Shown here piece after piece: positions 54,042 through 63,885 of a DNA stretch of 64,000 nt. Position 1 is the first letter of the stretch. Each line of letters begins with the position of its first letter. The notes beneath the pieces are model-generated. The model was not told the origin of the DNA. It ran no database searches and was given only the letters and a program-made list of their open reading frames with translations. The stretch is from Metaclostridioides mangenotii. GTDB lineage: Bacteria > Bacillota > Clostridia > Peptostreptococcales > Peptostreptococcaceae. The position numbers and the translations under genes were made by a program. The DNA is taken from positions 644,047-708,046 of the forward strand of contig NZ_JAHLOF010000001.1 of the NCBI RefSeq assembly GCF_018917235.1, read 5' to 3'.

Positions 54042-54800
54042 TTATGTAACAAACTTAAGACCTAAATTAGTTAGTCCGAAATGTGTAAGTATTATTGTAA
54101 CTAAAAATACTATTAAAATATAACTAATAGAATATAGTATTTCATTTTTTTGTAAAGTTAGTTTTCTATAATAAGTCCTATTTTTAGTTTTGTTAAATGC
54201 CCTTGTCTCCATAGACATCGATATTCTTATTCCTTTACGTACTGCTGTAGCCATCATAGGAATAATATAACTCTTAGTATTCCATAATCTAACTAAAAAA
54301 TTTTTACTTACCTCTACTCCCCTTACTTGATGTGCATGTTTTATTATTTCAAATTCTTCTTTGAATGTAGGGAGAAATCTATATGCAGTTAAAAAAGCAA
54401 ATGCAAATTTGGGGCTAACTTTAAAGTATTTTATTAGGGATATAACCAATTCTGTTGGATCAGTAGTCTTTACAAATATAGCAGAATAAACACTAATTAA
54501 AATTATTTTAAAACTTAATCCTAAAACAGAGATAAACATTATCGGTTGTTTACTTATAAATCTCGCAAACAGTATAAATCCCATATATCCTATAGACATA
54601 ATAACAAATACTCTAACTGATTTAAATAGATCCGTTAACTTCAAATTACTAAAAAAAGCTACTGTAATTAAAGCTAGTAATATTAATACAATTGGTAAAA
54701 ATGGCAAAAATTCAAATGATCCAATTAATGTAACTACTATCAAAACAAGTATTTTTAGAAATGGATTCATCTTATCTATTAATTTAGCTTTTTCATTCAT
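54042..54800 (-). CDS. ECF transporter transmembrane subunit EcfT
   Basis: 252 residues, five to six membrane helices. The coupling-helix motifs that bind the ATPases are HQVRG (near 152) and METRAF (near 193). Pairs the S component with the two ATPase domains. Starts immediately after the ATPase stop codon (no gap), so translation is coupled. Confidence 0.93.
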   Translation of the reverse strand: MNEKAKLIDKMNPFLKILVLIVVTLIGSFEFLPFLPIVLILLALITVAFFSNLKLTDLFKSVRVFVIMSIGYMGFILFARFISKQPIMFISVLGLSFKIILISVYSAIFVKTTDPTELVISLIKYFKVSPKFAFAFLTAYRFLPTFKEEFEIIKHAHQVRGVEVSKNFLVRLWNTKSYIIPMMATAVRKGIRISMSMETRAFNKTKNRTYYRKLTLQKNEILYSISYILIVFLVTIILTHFGLTNLGLKFVT

Positions 54801-56249
54801 CTATATAATCCTCTCGCCAAAATAAAGATTTTTTATTTTGCTTACATCTCTACCACAGTACTCAACTTGTCCTTTATTAAGATAGATTAACTTATCGCAA
54901 CATCTTTCAACCATATCCATGTCGTGAGTAATTATTAGTATTGAAGTGCCACTTTTATTAATTTGATAGAGTAAATCAATCAATTTAATTAGGTTTTCTC
55001 TATCTTGTCCGTATGTAGGCTCATCTAATATTAATATTGGTTGTCCATTAATCATCATACTAGCTGTACTAAGTCTCCTTTTCTGACCTTGACTTAGGGT
55101 AAAAGGATTTGATTCCCTATTATTTATTAAATTAAATTCTTTTAAATAATTATCAGTTTTCTCTTTAACGACATCCTCACTATTTCCTCTAACTTCTAAA
55201 CTTAAAGATAGCTCTTTTTCTACAGTCATCTTTATAAATTGATGCTCTGGATTTTGAAAAACCAATCCCATGTGATCACCAATTTCTTTAACATTCATAT
55301 TATATATATTTTGTTCCTTTAATAATATCTCTCCCTTAGAAGCTTTAATAAAACCGATCAGTAATTTTGATAATGTAGACTTTCCAGCCCCATTGTGACC
55401 AACTAATGCTGCTATTTCACCTTTATATAATGAAAAATTAACATTATCAATTACATTCTTCCCTTCATCATACGAATAACTAAGGTTCTGTACATCTAAA
55501 ACAGTCTCATTATCTAAATTAGTATGTTGTCTTTTAGGATATTTAGAATTATTATGATATTGTTCAATAAAATTATCTACTTCTAAATCACTTGTTTTTT
55601 TATCGTTAAGTTCAATTACTTTATCTATTACATCTTTAAAATCATCAATATTATGCTCAATTATAATGATGGTTTTTCCCATATCATCTCTAAGCTTTTT
55701 GATAAGTTCTACAATTTGTATAGTCGAAATTGGATCCAAATTAGCAGTCGGTTCATCCATTAGTATTAAATCAGGATCCAAGGCTAAAATAGACGCTAAA
55801 GCTACTTTTTGCTTCTCACCACCTGATATTTTATTCAATGAAGCGTATTTAAGATATTTTATCCCCACCAAGTCCAGTATTTCATCTATTATTTCTTCCA
55901 TCTTTTCTTGTTCTACATTTAAATTTTCTAGTCCAAATGCAATTTCATCTTCAACTGTAAATGTGCATAACTGGCTATCAGGATCTTGAAACATGTATGC
56001 TATTTCTCCTGAAATTTCTTCTGCGTTATTATGCTCTATATTATATCCATTGTAGATAATTTCTCCACTCATTACACCCTCTACAGTTTCTGGTATAACT
56101 CTACTTAGACACATAAGTAATGAACTTTTACCACATCCACTTTTACCAGTAATTAAATTTATAGTATTTTTCTCTATACTAAAGTTAACGTTTTCAAAGA
56201 CAATTTTATCTTCAGGAAATTTGAGGCATAAATTCTTAATTTCTAACAA
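54801..56249 (-). CDS. ECF transporter ATPase, two domains fused
   Basis: 482 residues with two ABC domains. First: GKSGCGKSS near 35, ISGGEKQKV, LILMDEPTANLDP. Second: GHNGAGKST near 292, LSQGQKRRL, LILDEPTYGQD. A fused EcfA-A' as in the YkoD group. TTG start with AAGGAGG 9 nt upstream. Powers uptake of the vitamin or precursor bound by the S component encoded just before it. Confidence 0.95.
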   Translation of the reverse strand: MLEIKNLCLKFPEDKIVFENVNFSIEKNTINLITGKSGCGKSSLLMCLSRVIPETVEGVMSGEIIYNGYNIEHNNAEEISGEIAYMFQDPDSQLCTFTVEDEIAFGLENLNVEQEKMEEIIDEILDLVGIKYLKYASLNKISGGEKQKVALASILALDPDLILMDEPTANLDPISTIQIVELIKKLRDDMGKTIIIIEHNIDDFKDVIDKVIELNDKKTSDLEVDNFIEQYHNNSKYPKRQHTNLDNETVLDVQNLSYSYDEGKNVIDNVNFSLYKGEIAALVGHNGAGKSTLSKLLIGFIKASKGEILLKEQNIYNMNVKEIGDHMGLVFQNPEHQFIKMTVEKELSLSLEVRGNSEDVVKEKTDNYLKEFNLINNRESNPFTLSQGQKRRLSTASMMINGQPILILDEPTYGQDRENLIKLIDLLYQINKSGTSILIITHDMDMVERCCDKLIYLNKGQVEYCGRDVSKIKNLYFGERII

Positions 56250-56280
56250 CTATGTACACCTCCTTAATTATATATTTTAA

Positions 56281-56838
56281 CTATTTTTTATTTATATTAA
56301 ATCCACTCAACACACCTGTAGAATTTAGAGCTTTTCCAAGCACAATTGTAAATCCTGCTCCAAATATCACAGCGCTTATTATTCTAATTACAATCATAAC
56401 AGGTAGTAATCCAGCATACAGATCTAGACCAAATATAAAGTAGTCTCTAGTTGTTACTAGCAAAGTAGCTAATATTGCCGCCAAACTCATATTTAAGTAT
56501 GAATAATTTTCATATTTTTTTGTTGCAAGCACTGCTTCAACACCTAATCCTTGTAGAGTAGATGCTACTATAATATGTATTCCATACGGGCTTCCCATAA
56601 GTAAGTTTATAACTCCAGTAAATAATGATCCCATTAGAGCAGATCCAGGCTTTCTCACTATATACACTGATAGCAAAGCTGATATAAAGTAAAGTCCACC
56701 AATTATATCTCCACCTACCGGCCCAGCTATAGCTTCTAAAGGTTTGTATATACCATCTAAAAATGTAAATACTACTCCTATTATTGCACTAAGCATAGCC
56801 ACAACAACTATTTCCTTTAATTTCAATTTTTTATCCAT
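56281..56838 (-). CDS. ECF transporter S component, YkoE-like
   Basis: 185 residues from the ATG 7 nt after AGGAGGG; an in-frame start at 56880 lies before a hairpin and the site. Six helices. YkoE-family landmarks: KLKEIVVVAMLSAIIGVVF, GPVGGDIIGGLYFI, YIVRKPGSALMGSLFTGVINLLMGSPYG and LQGLGVEAVLATKKYENYS. B. subtilis YkoE imports the thiamin precursor HMP or thiamin, but no TPP riboswitch is present here, so the substrate may differ. First gene of the S/A/T/DUF169 operon. Confidence 0.88.
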   Translation of the reverse strand: MDKKLKLKEIVVVAMLSAIIGVVFTFLDGIYKPLEAIAGPVGGDIIGGLYFISALLSVYIVRKPGSALMGSLFTGVINLLMGSPYGIHIIVASTLQGLGVEAVLATKKYENYSYLNMSLAAILATLLVTTRDYFIFGLDLYAGLLPVMIVIRIISAVIFGAGFTIVLGKALNSTGVLSGFNINKK

Positions 56839-56855
56839 TTTAACCCTCCTAATGT

Positions 56856-57071
56856 TCGACTTTTCGTCGACAAATTTCAATAATCTATACCAAATATCAT
56901 TATATAAAATATAGTAAATTTTGTATCCAAGTATATAAAATTTCTATATACTAATATTTAACCATTGTTTTTTCATATAAACTAACAAATTTAGCTTAGA
57001 GCACCTATAATTTTAATACTATCTGCTCTACAGGGACCATATCAATGGCAATCTGATTTTGGGTTGAAATC
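56856..57071 (-). other. Structured leader upstream of the ECF operon
   Basis: On the minus strand the leader contains a string of hairpins: GATTT/AAATC (57055-57071), CCAT/ATGG (57037-57048), AGAGCA/TGCTCT (56998-57029) and, next to the ribosome binding site, TCGAC/GTCGA (56856-56870). Unpaired GGTCCCTGT lies between two of them. It matches no riboswitch class I recognise (not TPP). It may be a ligand- or protein-controlled leader, or partly chance. Confidence 0.4.
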
Positions 57072-57108
57072 ATACTATGAAGTTAATCTAAGTAAATATA
57101 AAATCATA

Positions 57109-57157
57109 AAAAAGCATCGATTTACAGAAATCTTATTTCTATATATCGATGCTTTTA
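57109..57157. terminator. Bidirectional terminator after galE
   Basis: AAAAGCATCGAT arms (57109-57121 with 57145-57156), with TTTTTTATG on the minus strand and TTTTATTTT on the plus strand. Confidence 0.85.
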
Positions 57158-57187
57158 TTTTATAATTTTATATAACTATTTAAACAA

Positions 57188-58201
57188 CTAATCTACATAA
57201 CCGTTTGGATTCATTTTTTGCCATCTCCATGAATCCTGACACATTTCCTTTATTTCATATTTAGCTTTCCAACCAAGCTCTCTTTCTGCTTTTGAGGAGT
57301 CCGCAAAGCAAATTGCTACATCTCCCTCTCTACGTTCAGTTATTTTAAATGGAATTTCTTTTCCACTAGCCTCTGAGAAAGCTTTTACTAAATCGAGAAC
57401 ACTGTATCCTTTGCCAGTACCTAAATTATAGATAACAAGACCAGGCCCTTCTTTCAATTTTTCAAGAGCTTTAACGTGCCCAGAAGCTAGATCTAATACA
57501 TGAATATAATCCCTAACACCAGTACCATCATGAGTTGGATAGTCTCCACCAAATACACTTAGCTCTTGCAATTTACCAATAGCTACTTTAGTTATATACG
57601 GCATTAAATTATTAGGTATACCATTAGGCTCTTCACCAATTCTACCACTTTTATGCGCTCCTACAGGATTAAAATATCTAAGGAGAGCTATATTAAAAGA
57701 TTGATCAGATTTATATATATCTTTCAACATTTCTTCTATTATTAATTTAGTTCTGCCATAAGGGTTAGTTACAGAAAGTGGAAAGTCTTCTAAAATAGGA
57801 CAAGTATCTGGCTCTCCATAAACTGTTGCTGATGAACTAAATACAAAATTTTTCACATTAAAAGCTTTCATTAAGTCAAAAAGTACCAATGTACTTATAA
57901 GATTATTGCTATAGTATTCTATTGGTTTTCTAACAGATTCTCCAACTGCTTTTAGTGCCGCAAAATGTATTATGGAATCTATTTTATGATTTCTAAAAAC
58001 TATCTCCATTTTCTCTTTATTAGTTGCATCAAAATCATAAAATAATGGTTTTCTACCAGCTAATTCTTCTATCCTATCTACAACAATTTTATTACTGTTG
58101 CATAAGTTGTCTACAATAATAACATCATGACCTGCTTCTAATAATTCTATACAGGTGTGACTCCCAATATACCCTGCGCCTCCGGTTACTAAAACTGTCA
58201 T
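57188..58201 (-). CDS. galE: UDP-glucose 4-epimerase
   Basis: 337 residues. NAD-binding GGAGYIGSH (7-15), catalytic Ser/Tyr/Lys in SSATVYG and YGRTK, and ALLRYFNPVGAHKSGRIGE. Converts UDP-glucose and UDP-galactose for wall polysaccharides or galactose use. Good AAGAGG site. Stands alone; no gal operon is near. Confidence 0.97.
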   Translation of the reverse strand: MTVLVTGGAGYIGSHTCIELLEAGHDVIIVDNLCNSNKIVVDRIEELAGRKPLFYDFDATNKEKMEIVFRNHKIDSIIHFAALKAVGESVRKPIEYYSNNLISTLVLFDLMKAFNVKNFVFSSSATVYGEPDTCPILEDFPLSVTNPYGRTKLIIEEMLKDIYKSDQSFNIALLRYFNPVGAHKSGRIGEEPNGIPNNLMPYITKVAIGKLQELSVFGGDYPTHDGTGVRDYIHVLDLASGHVKALEKLKEGPGLVIYNLGTGKGYSVLDLVKAFSEASGKEIPFKITERREGDVAICFADSSKAERELGWKAKYEIKEMCQDSWRWQKMNPNGYVD

Positions 58202-58285
58202 TATCTTACCTCTTTTCTAATCTTTGATTCCTATATATAATTCTACCATTTATTACATATGCGGACTACTTTTTTTAATGATAGA

Positions 58286-60607
58286 TTATATTTCATCTAG
58301 TAATTCTTTAATATCGTCATCTATATCTACATCAAAATCCACTTCATCTAAATCAGGATCTAGCTCATCGATATCTACGTCAATCTCTTGATATGCCATA
58401 TCTATGCTTGACTCATCATCTATATCCATTTCTGTTATTAGCTCTCCTAATATACTATCATCTTCGTTTATATCGTCGACAGTTTCTTCTTCTATTAAGT
58501 TCGCTTGTATTTCTTTATCTAAATCAATTTCTATATAACACATATCGACTCTATTTTCAGAACTCAAATCTAGAAATTTATATTCAGCGTCCCAAACACT
58601 GTAATTAACATTAGTAGTATTTTTACCAATAAAAAACTTATTATTATCTAGACTACTTATTCCTCTATCAATAAGGTTATTTAATCTGTTTAAAACATCT
58701 TTTCTTCTTAAATTAGTTTGCTCATTTATTGGCAATTGTTTAAATACATATGTTTCTGTTATCTTTTCAAAAAGTATTTCTTTTATATCGTCATTATCTA
58801 TTCTCACATAAGTTTCCTTTAGTGAATCAAAAACTTTCCTTACTGAATTGCTAACTTCTTCGATATAGTTTGGGTACATATCAGATACAAAATGATCTAA
58901 TCGTTTTGATGCTTGTCTTAAAAATATTTCTAATTTATCGCTATCAGATTCTTTAAGCAATCTATGATTGTATTTTTTATGCTCATCTTCTGATATAACA
59001 AATATTATTTTGTTTAGACTATCTTCTATTTGATTTAAATGTCTATAGAATTTAACCAACAGGTCTAAAACTACATTTTTAATGCTAGAAATGTTGGAAG
59101 ATATGGCATCATTTAATACTACATCAAATTCACTTAAAATTGCCTCATTTTGTGCATAGATTATTCTAGGATAGTAAGCAGAAAGTAAATCCAAATCATT
59201 TTTTTGTTCTTGTATATCTCTATATAATCTATTGACTAAATCAATCCTGATTTCATCATTTAAGTCTTTAGCTAATTTCGAATCTAGCTCTTCTTTTACA
59301 TAGTACATTTTTGAAAAGAAATTGTATACGAGCATATCATTCATTGATTTTGCCCAATTATCATATATTTCTTCTGTAGAAGAATCTTTTAACATTTCCT
59401 TTTTAGAGAGGCTAAATATATCTGTTATGAGTTTCTCAGTCATAGATTTTCTCAAATACAAACTTACAACTTGATTGTTAAAAATAATTTTCGTCTCTAC
59501 ATAGCCTTTATTATGTAAATTCGCTTTATTATCCACAACTATATCCATAATTTTATCGCCATCAATAGAAAGTATGTCTAATCCTTTGTACTTAGAAATT
59601 TTTAGACTTTCTTTAAAATGTTCAATTAAAAACGGCGTATGGTTTGCCGTATAACCTACTTTTTCATCTTCAATATTTCTTAAAGTATCAATTTTCATTA
59701 TTTCTCTATTTTTATCATTTATGTATAGATTAAAAACATTATTTCCATCATAGATTATAAGATCTTTATCAATAGAAATCTTATTACAGTCCTTTTCATT
59801 AACCGTAATTAATTGTTTTTTTGTCTTTTTATTTACAAAAATTAGTTGATCTTGATATCTTATCATCAATGTGTTCGAATTTTTGTAATCATTGCCATTT
59901 ATGCTGCCAGTAATTTTACAGAATACCACATCTGATTCAGGTGGTAAATTACCTATTTTATTATTGTACTTTATAATCTCACTTAAATTTGACGTGATTA
60001 TATTTTTTATATCATCATTAAAAATAGTAATCGATCTTGCAACAATTCCTAGTCTTTCAATATGGAAATATCCTTTTAAAGATATACAACCTTCTTCAAT
60101 AACTTCTCTCTCAATATCAGAAAAGTATACTTCAAATCTATTTTTTCCACCCATAAAAACAAACTTTTCATGATCACAGTTTATGCCACCCATAAAATTT
60201 TTTGATCCATTTATACTTAGAATAGTTTGACTATCTTTTATAGTAAATATAAAGTCCCTCTGATTAGCACAAATCATTTCGTAATCTACTACCCCTAAAA
60301 CCAACTTTATATCTGCTCTTGCTCTTTTTCTAGTTTCATTTTCTTCTATATAAAATGAGAAGCCTATCCCTTCTACAAATATCTCGTTTCCCTTTAAATA
60401 AGAAACCAATTTTTCTTTATTCTCAGAAAAACTGTATATATACTTAAGTCCATCTAACTCTTCTAAATCTGAGCCTTCACCGATTATTATATTTCCTAAA
60501 TTAGTTATAAATAGATTTTTATTTATTTTAGAAAACCCATTTATCCCTTTTAGATCAAAATAATCTGAAGATAATTCATAAATAACTTTCTCGCCTAATT
60601 TTAACAT
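58286..60607 (-). CDS. Large uncharacterised protein with acidic tail
   Basis: 773 residues, soluble, no signal or membrane helix. N-terminal half (1-390) is beta-rich with repeated short strands around words like YFDLKGING, SQTILSINGSKNF and KGYFHIERLG, perhaps PH-like or propeller-like. The second half (400-680) is helical. The last 80 residues are strongly acidic (for example IDVDIDELDPDLDEVD). I recognise no family. It follows the SPOR-domain gene by 72 nt with no terminator, so both are probably one operon and may act together at the envelope. Confidence 0.7.
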   Translation of the reverse strand: MLKLGEKVIYELSSDYFDLKGINGFSKINKNLFITNLGNIIIGEGSDLEELDGLKYIYSFSENKEKLVSYLKGNEIFVEGIGFSFYIEENETRKRARADIKLVLGVVDYEMICANQRDFIFTIKDSQTILSINGSKNFMGGINCDHEKFVFMGGKNRFEVYFSDIEREVIEEGCISLKGYFHIERLGIVARSITIFNDDIKNIITSNLSEIIKYNNKIGNLPPESDVVFCKITGSINGNDYKNSNTLMIRYQDQLIFVNKKTKKQLITVNEKDCNKISIDKDLIIYDGNNVFNLYINDKNREIMKIDTLRNIEDEKVGYTANHTPFLIEHFKESLKISKYKGLDILSIDGDKIMDIVVDNKANLHNKGYVETKIIFNNQVVSLYLRKSMTEKLITDIFSLSKKEMLKDSSTEEIYDNWAKSMNDMLVYNFFSKMYYVKEELDSKLAKDLNDEIRIDLVNRLYRDIQEQKNDLDLLSAYYPRIIYAQNEAILSEFDVVLNDAISSNISSIKNVVLDLLVKFYRHLNQIEDSLNKIIFVISEDEHKKYNHRLLKESDSDKLEIFLRQASKRLDHFVSDMYPNYIEEVSNSVRKVFDSLKETYVRIDNDDIKEILFEKITETYVFKQLPINEQTNLRRKDVLNRLNNLIDRGISSLDNNKFFIGKNTTNVNYSVWDAEYKFLDLSSENRVDMCYIEIDLDKEIQANLIEEETVDDINEDDSILGELITEMDIDDESSIDMAYQEIDVDIDELDPDLDEVDFDVDIDDDIKELLDEI

Positions 60608-60679
60608 AATTACACACTCCTAACAGATATTTGTAATTACAAAACATCACTAACCATTAAATAATAATTTACACCAATA

Positions 60680-62932
60680 TTATTGTTGAAGTTCACTGTA
60701 AAGATCATCCAAGTTTTTAGAGTATTCTCTATAAGCAGAACCAGATTTTCCCCTTAATTCGTCTTTAAGATCATCATACTCTTCTTTTAACTCTTCACTA
60801 GACATATTCTTAACTGATTTTTTGAACTCCCCTAATTTGTAATCATAATATTTGTCATATTTAGCTATGTATGTATCTATTGATCTTTTTGCAAGTTCAC
60901 TAGTTCTTTCACTTGCTTCATTATAATCAACATAATCACCTGCATCTATTTTAAAATATCCATTACTTTTAACTATTTTAGATTCTATTCCTTTTGAAGC
61001 ATATTGCTCTTGTGCTTCTTTTGCACTCGCTTCAGTATTATGCGCACCCGCATATACTCTATAGTATTCACCGCCGCCATCTTTTAGAGCTTCCATTTCT
61101 TTAGCCTTTTTCTCTTCAGCTTCTTTTGCTTTCTTTTCAGCTTCAGCTTTTTCTCTTGCTTTCTGATCTGCTAAACTTTCCTTATTTTTATTTTGTGATT
61201 GCGTTTGTGATTTTGTTTGAGTATCTTTTGTATTGTTTGATACACTTAAATTATCTCCCTTATTTCCTCCAACAGTTGTAAAGTACATAACAACTACTAC
61301 TGCAACTACAGCAACAGCAATTATAGCATCCCTTACTCTTTTTTTCTTTGGAACTCTTTCTTTTTCTTCATCATTGTAATCTTCATACTCTTCACTAGAC
61401 TTACTAACATCTTCATCTATCATTATATCTTCAGATATTATTTCGTCTTCTGTATAAGTTGAATCATTTGAATTCGAGCTATCTTCAAACTTTTTATCAA
61501 ATTTAGTCAAATCTTCAAATCCGATTATGTGCCCATCTTCATCTATAGAAGTATTCATTCCATCTTCTTCAATGCTATCGGCTAATTCAATAAACTTATG
61601 TTTTTCATTTCTATTACCATTTCCTTCTTCATTTTTTCCTGACGATTTTAGGAAATCTAACTCTTTAAATACTTTTGTTTCCTCTTGATCAGCATTTACA
61701 TTTTTAATTTGTTCTGTGGTCTTGTTGCTATCTTTTTTTTCTATAGCAATTTCTCTAATAGAAAAGCTATCTTTAAAATGTTTGTTTTTATCTGCATTTT
61801 TTATCATATAAATATATTCATCAAGATCAATATTATTAAAATTGGCTACATTTTTTACTGCTATTTTAGAGTTTAAAATTTCATCAAAATTCCTTTTAAT
61901 AATATTACATGCTTCTTTCCATACTTCTAGATTTATAACGGTTTCATCCTTAATTATATATTTCATATAGTCCCTAAAGTTCTCTTCACCAAATTCTCCA
62001 ATAGCTACTAATCTCATTGCCCCCTCAATTAGATCTCTGTTCTTTTTATTCAAAAATTCGAGAATAATCGATGCAGCAGCAAAATCAATTATACCTTCTT
62101 TACCAAATCCAAAAGCTTTCTCATCAGATAAGTCTTCTAATTTCAAGATTTTTTTATACTCATTAGCTATGTATTTATCTAAATTATCTGTATTAAGTCC
62201 TCCAAGTTTAGTTAGATACGTAACTTCAACGTCGTTTAATCCTGAGTGTTCTCTCTTATCTTTTGATTTAGTATCTATATCTTCAGAAACAAGTTCCATA
62301 TCTTCTTCATAGTCTAATTCATCATCCGTAAAAGTATCTCCTACATACTCTCCCCTTGGACTTGACAATATCTTGTTTACACATATGATTATTTCTTTTT
62401 TAAGATCTCTCTTTACTTTTACATAATCTAAATCGTATATAAACTCAAACTCATCTCTATCCAAGCTTATTTTCCTAAATAATATATTTAAAAGATCTTT
62501 ATATAAATTTAAAACTTTATAATCTTTTTCTAATCTTCTTTTTTTCTCGTGGATTTCCATCTTATCATAAGCTAGGAAACTTCTTAGATCATCTACCTTA
62601 AGTAATTTTATATCCTCTTTCATTGCTTTATTTACGTACTTTCTACATTTTGCAGTGATTAATTCAAGATCTTTTTCTAATTCATCTATATTGGGTATGT
62701 ACTTATCATTTATCCACTTGCCGATTAAAGGTTCTATGTTTCTAGATAGGGTTTTATAGAACAGTATATTGAATTTAAGAAGTTCAACATATTTACTTTC
62801 ATTTAAATCAACTTTTTCAAATTTTTTATTTAGAGTAGCATCTAACTTTTCATTTATTTTAGTCTCTTGTTTTAAAAAATTTGATGCTACATTCAAGACT
62901 GTATTTTTTATTAAATTATTATTTTCTACCAA
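60680..62932 (-). CDS. SPOR-domain membrane protein with large novel N-terminus
   Basis: 750 residues. TTG start at 62932 (AAGGAG 8 nt upstream); a GTG at 62941 overlaps that site. The N-terminal 530 residues are charged, mostly helical and unrecognised. One membrane helix at about 537-556, then an EAEKKAKEAEEKK-type coiled linker and a SPOR domain at about 620-700 (YYRVYAGAHNTEASAKEAQEQ, ESKIVKSNGYFKIDAGDY), which in other proteins binds denuded glycan at division or sporulation septa. The inside-out layout predicts a cytoplasmic sensor or scaffold coupled to septal peptidoglycan. Confidence 0.8.
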   Translation of the reverse strand: MVENNNLIKNTVLNVASNFLKQETKINEKLDATLNKKFEKVDLNESKYVELLKFNILFYKTLSRNIEPLIGKWINDKYIPNIDELEKDLELITAKCRKYVNKAMKEDIKLLKVDDLRSFLAYDKMEIHEKKRRLEKDYKVLNLYKDLLNILFRKISLDRDEFEFIYDLDYVKVKRDLKKEIIICVNKILSSPRGEYVGDTFTDDELDYEEDMELVSEDIDTKSKDKREHSGLNDVEVTYLTKLGGLNTDNLDKYIANEYKKILKLEDLSDEKAFGFGKEGIIDFAAASIILEFLNKKNRDLIEGAMRLVAIGEFGEENFRDYMKYIIKDETVINLEVWKEACNIIKRNFDEILNSKIAVKNVANFNNIDLDEYIYMIKNADKNKHFKDSFSIREIAIEKKDSNKTTEQIKNVNADQEETKVFKELDFLKSSGKNEEGNGNRNEKHKFIELADSIEEDGMNTSIDEDGHIIGFEDLTKFDKKFEDSSNSNDSTYTEDEIISEDIMIDEDVSKSSEEYEDYNDEEKERVPKKKRVRDAIIAVAVVAVVVVMYFTTVGGNKGDNLSVSNNTKDTQTKSQTQSQNKNKESLADQKAREKAEAEKKAKEAEEKKAKEMEALKDGGGEYYRVYAGAHNTEASAKEAQEQYASKGIESKIVKSNGYFKIDAGDYVDYNEASERTSELAKRSIDTYIAKYDKYYDYKLGEFKKSVKNMSSEELKEEYDDLKDELRGKSGSAYREYSKNLDDLYSELQQ

Positions 62933-63179
62933 GTTCTTCACTCCTTAACAACGTATTTTTACTGTAATCTATGTCAATTGATCTTATTAACTTCATCGCT
63001 TAATTAGATTATTGCATACTTATTCATATTCCATTATAACATATCATATTTTTCATATAACTATTTTATTATAACATTTTTTTTATACATTCCTCTTTAT
63101 AAGTATAACATTTTTCAACGGTGTTAAATTAATTTATATTCAATTTTTATGGTTTTTAACGCAAATACTACAAATAAAA
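62933..63179. other. Intergenic region between the SPOR gene and rnpB
   Basis: AT-rich. On the minus strand TATAAT in ATGTTATAATGG and a TTGACA nearer the gene are possible promoter parts for the SPOR operon, but neither has a convincing partner box. No gene is supported. Confidence 0.4.
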
Positions 63180-63226
63180 AAACTGCCTACAATAGAAATC
63201 TATAAATTCCATTATTAGACAGTTTT
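63180..63226 (-). terminator. Terminator of rnpB
   Basis: Imperfect long stem AAACTG...CAGTTT around 63180-63225, with TTTTTTTATTTG on the minus strand side. Confidence 0.7.
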
Positions 63227-63242
63227 CAATCTTATTTATTAG

Positions 63243-63590
63243 TTCAAGCAAATCTATAAGCGGAGTTCTGTATTCGATAATCATCTTTCTAGGCTTATCG
63301 TCGCCGATAAGCTCAAGCAACCTACCTACCGGAGAGTACGAGCAGCACTCTTTAATCCTATCTTGGTCTTGCTCCAGGTGGGGTTTACATAGCCGACTAG
63401 TCGCCTAGCCGCTGGTGAGCTCTTACCTCGCCTTTCCATCCTTACCATATAAATATGGCGGTTTATTTCTGTTGCACTATCCTTAGAATCGCTTCCACTA
63501 GGCGTTACCTAGCACCTTTGCTCTATGGAGCTCCGACTTTCCTCAAGTATTAAAAATAATTAATACTTGCGATTATCTGACTTACTTGAA
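63243..63590 (-). ncRNA. rnpB: RNase P RNA, type A
   Basis: About 348 nt on the minus strand. Conserved blocks: AAAGTCGGAGCTCC near the 5' side, GCTAGGTAACGCCTAG, GTGCAACAG with AAACCGCC, GGTAAGAGCTCACC, AAACCCCACC, GAGCAAGACCAAG, TAGGTTGCTTGAG and the 3' ACAGAACTCCGCTTAT. The E. coli-like P-stem order (GCAACAGA, CCGCC) marks the ancestral type A, used in Clostridia outside the Bacillus type B group. Ends set by the P1 helix, TTCAAGTAAGTC with GATTTGCTTGAA. Removes 5' leaders from tRNA. Confidence 0.96.
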
Positions 63591-63731
63591 TAACAAATTA
63601 TTTTTATTTCGTTTGTTTTGTTTTTATCTTCCAATTATATTATAACATTAAGAAATATAATTAGAACTTAGATCTTTTGGTATAATTTATTGGTTTAAAA
63701 TAAAAAAGATTATGCATAAACACAATCCATT

Positions 63732-63806
63732 TGGAGCTGGTGATAGGAATCGAACCTACAACCTGCTGATTACAAGTCAGCTGCTCTACCGTTGAGCCAC
63801 ACCAGC
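63732..63806 (-). tRNA. tRNA-Thr (anticodon TGT)
   Basis: 75 nt including an encoded CCA. Acceptor GCTGGTG pairs with CACCAGC, anticodon arm GCTGA-CTTGTAA-TCAGC gives TGT, T-arm TAGGTTCGATTCCTA. Lies 79 nt after the 23S rRNA on the same strand, so it is probably part of that rRNA transcript. Confidence 0.97.
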
Positions 63807-63885
63807 ACATGTTCATTTAGTAGTACAAAATACTGTTAGTACTCTAAAAACTACACATATATTTTAGTAAATCATCTAAAAATCA

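Noticed and set aside
56839..57187. TPP riboswitch before the YkoE-like gene
   Set aside because: The CTGAGA and ACCTGATCTGGATAATGC blocks are absent on both strands.
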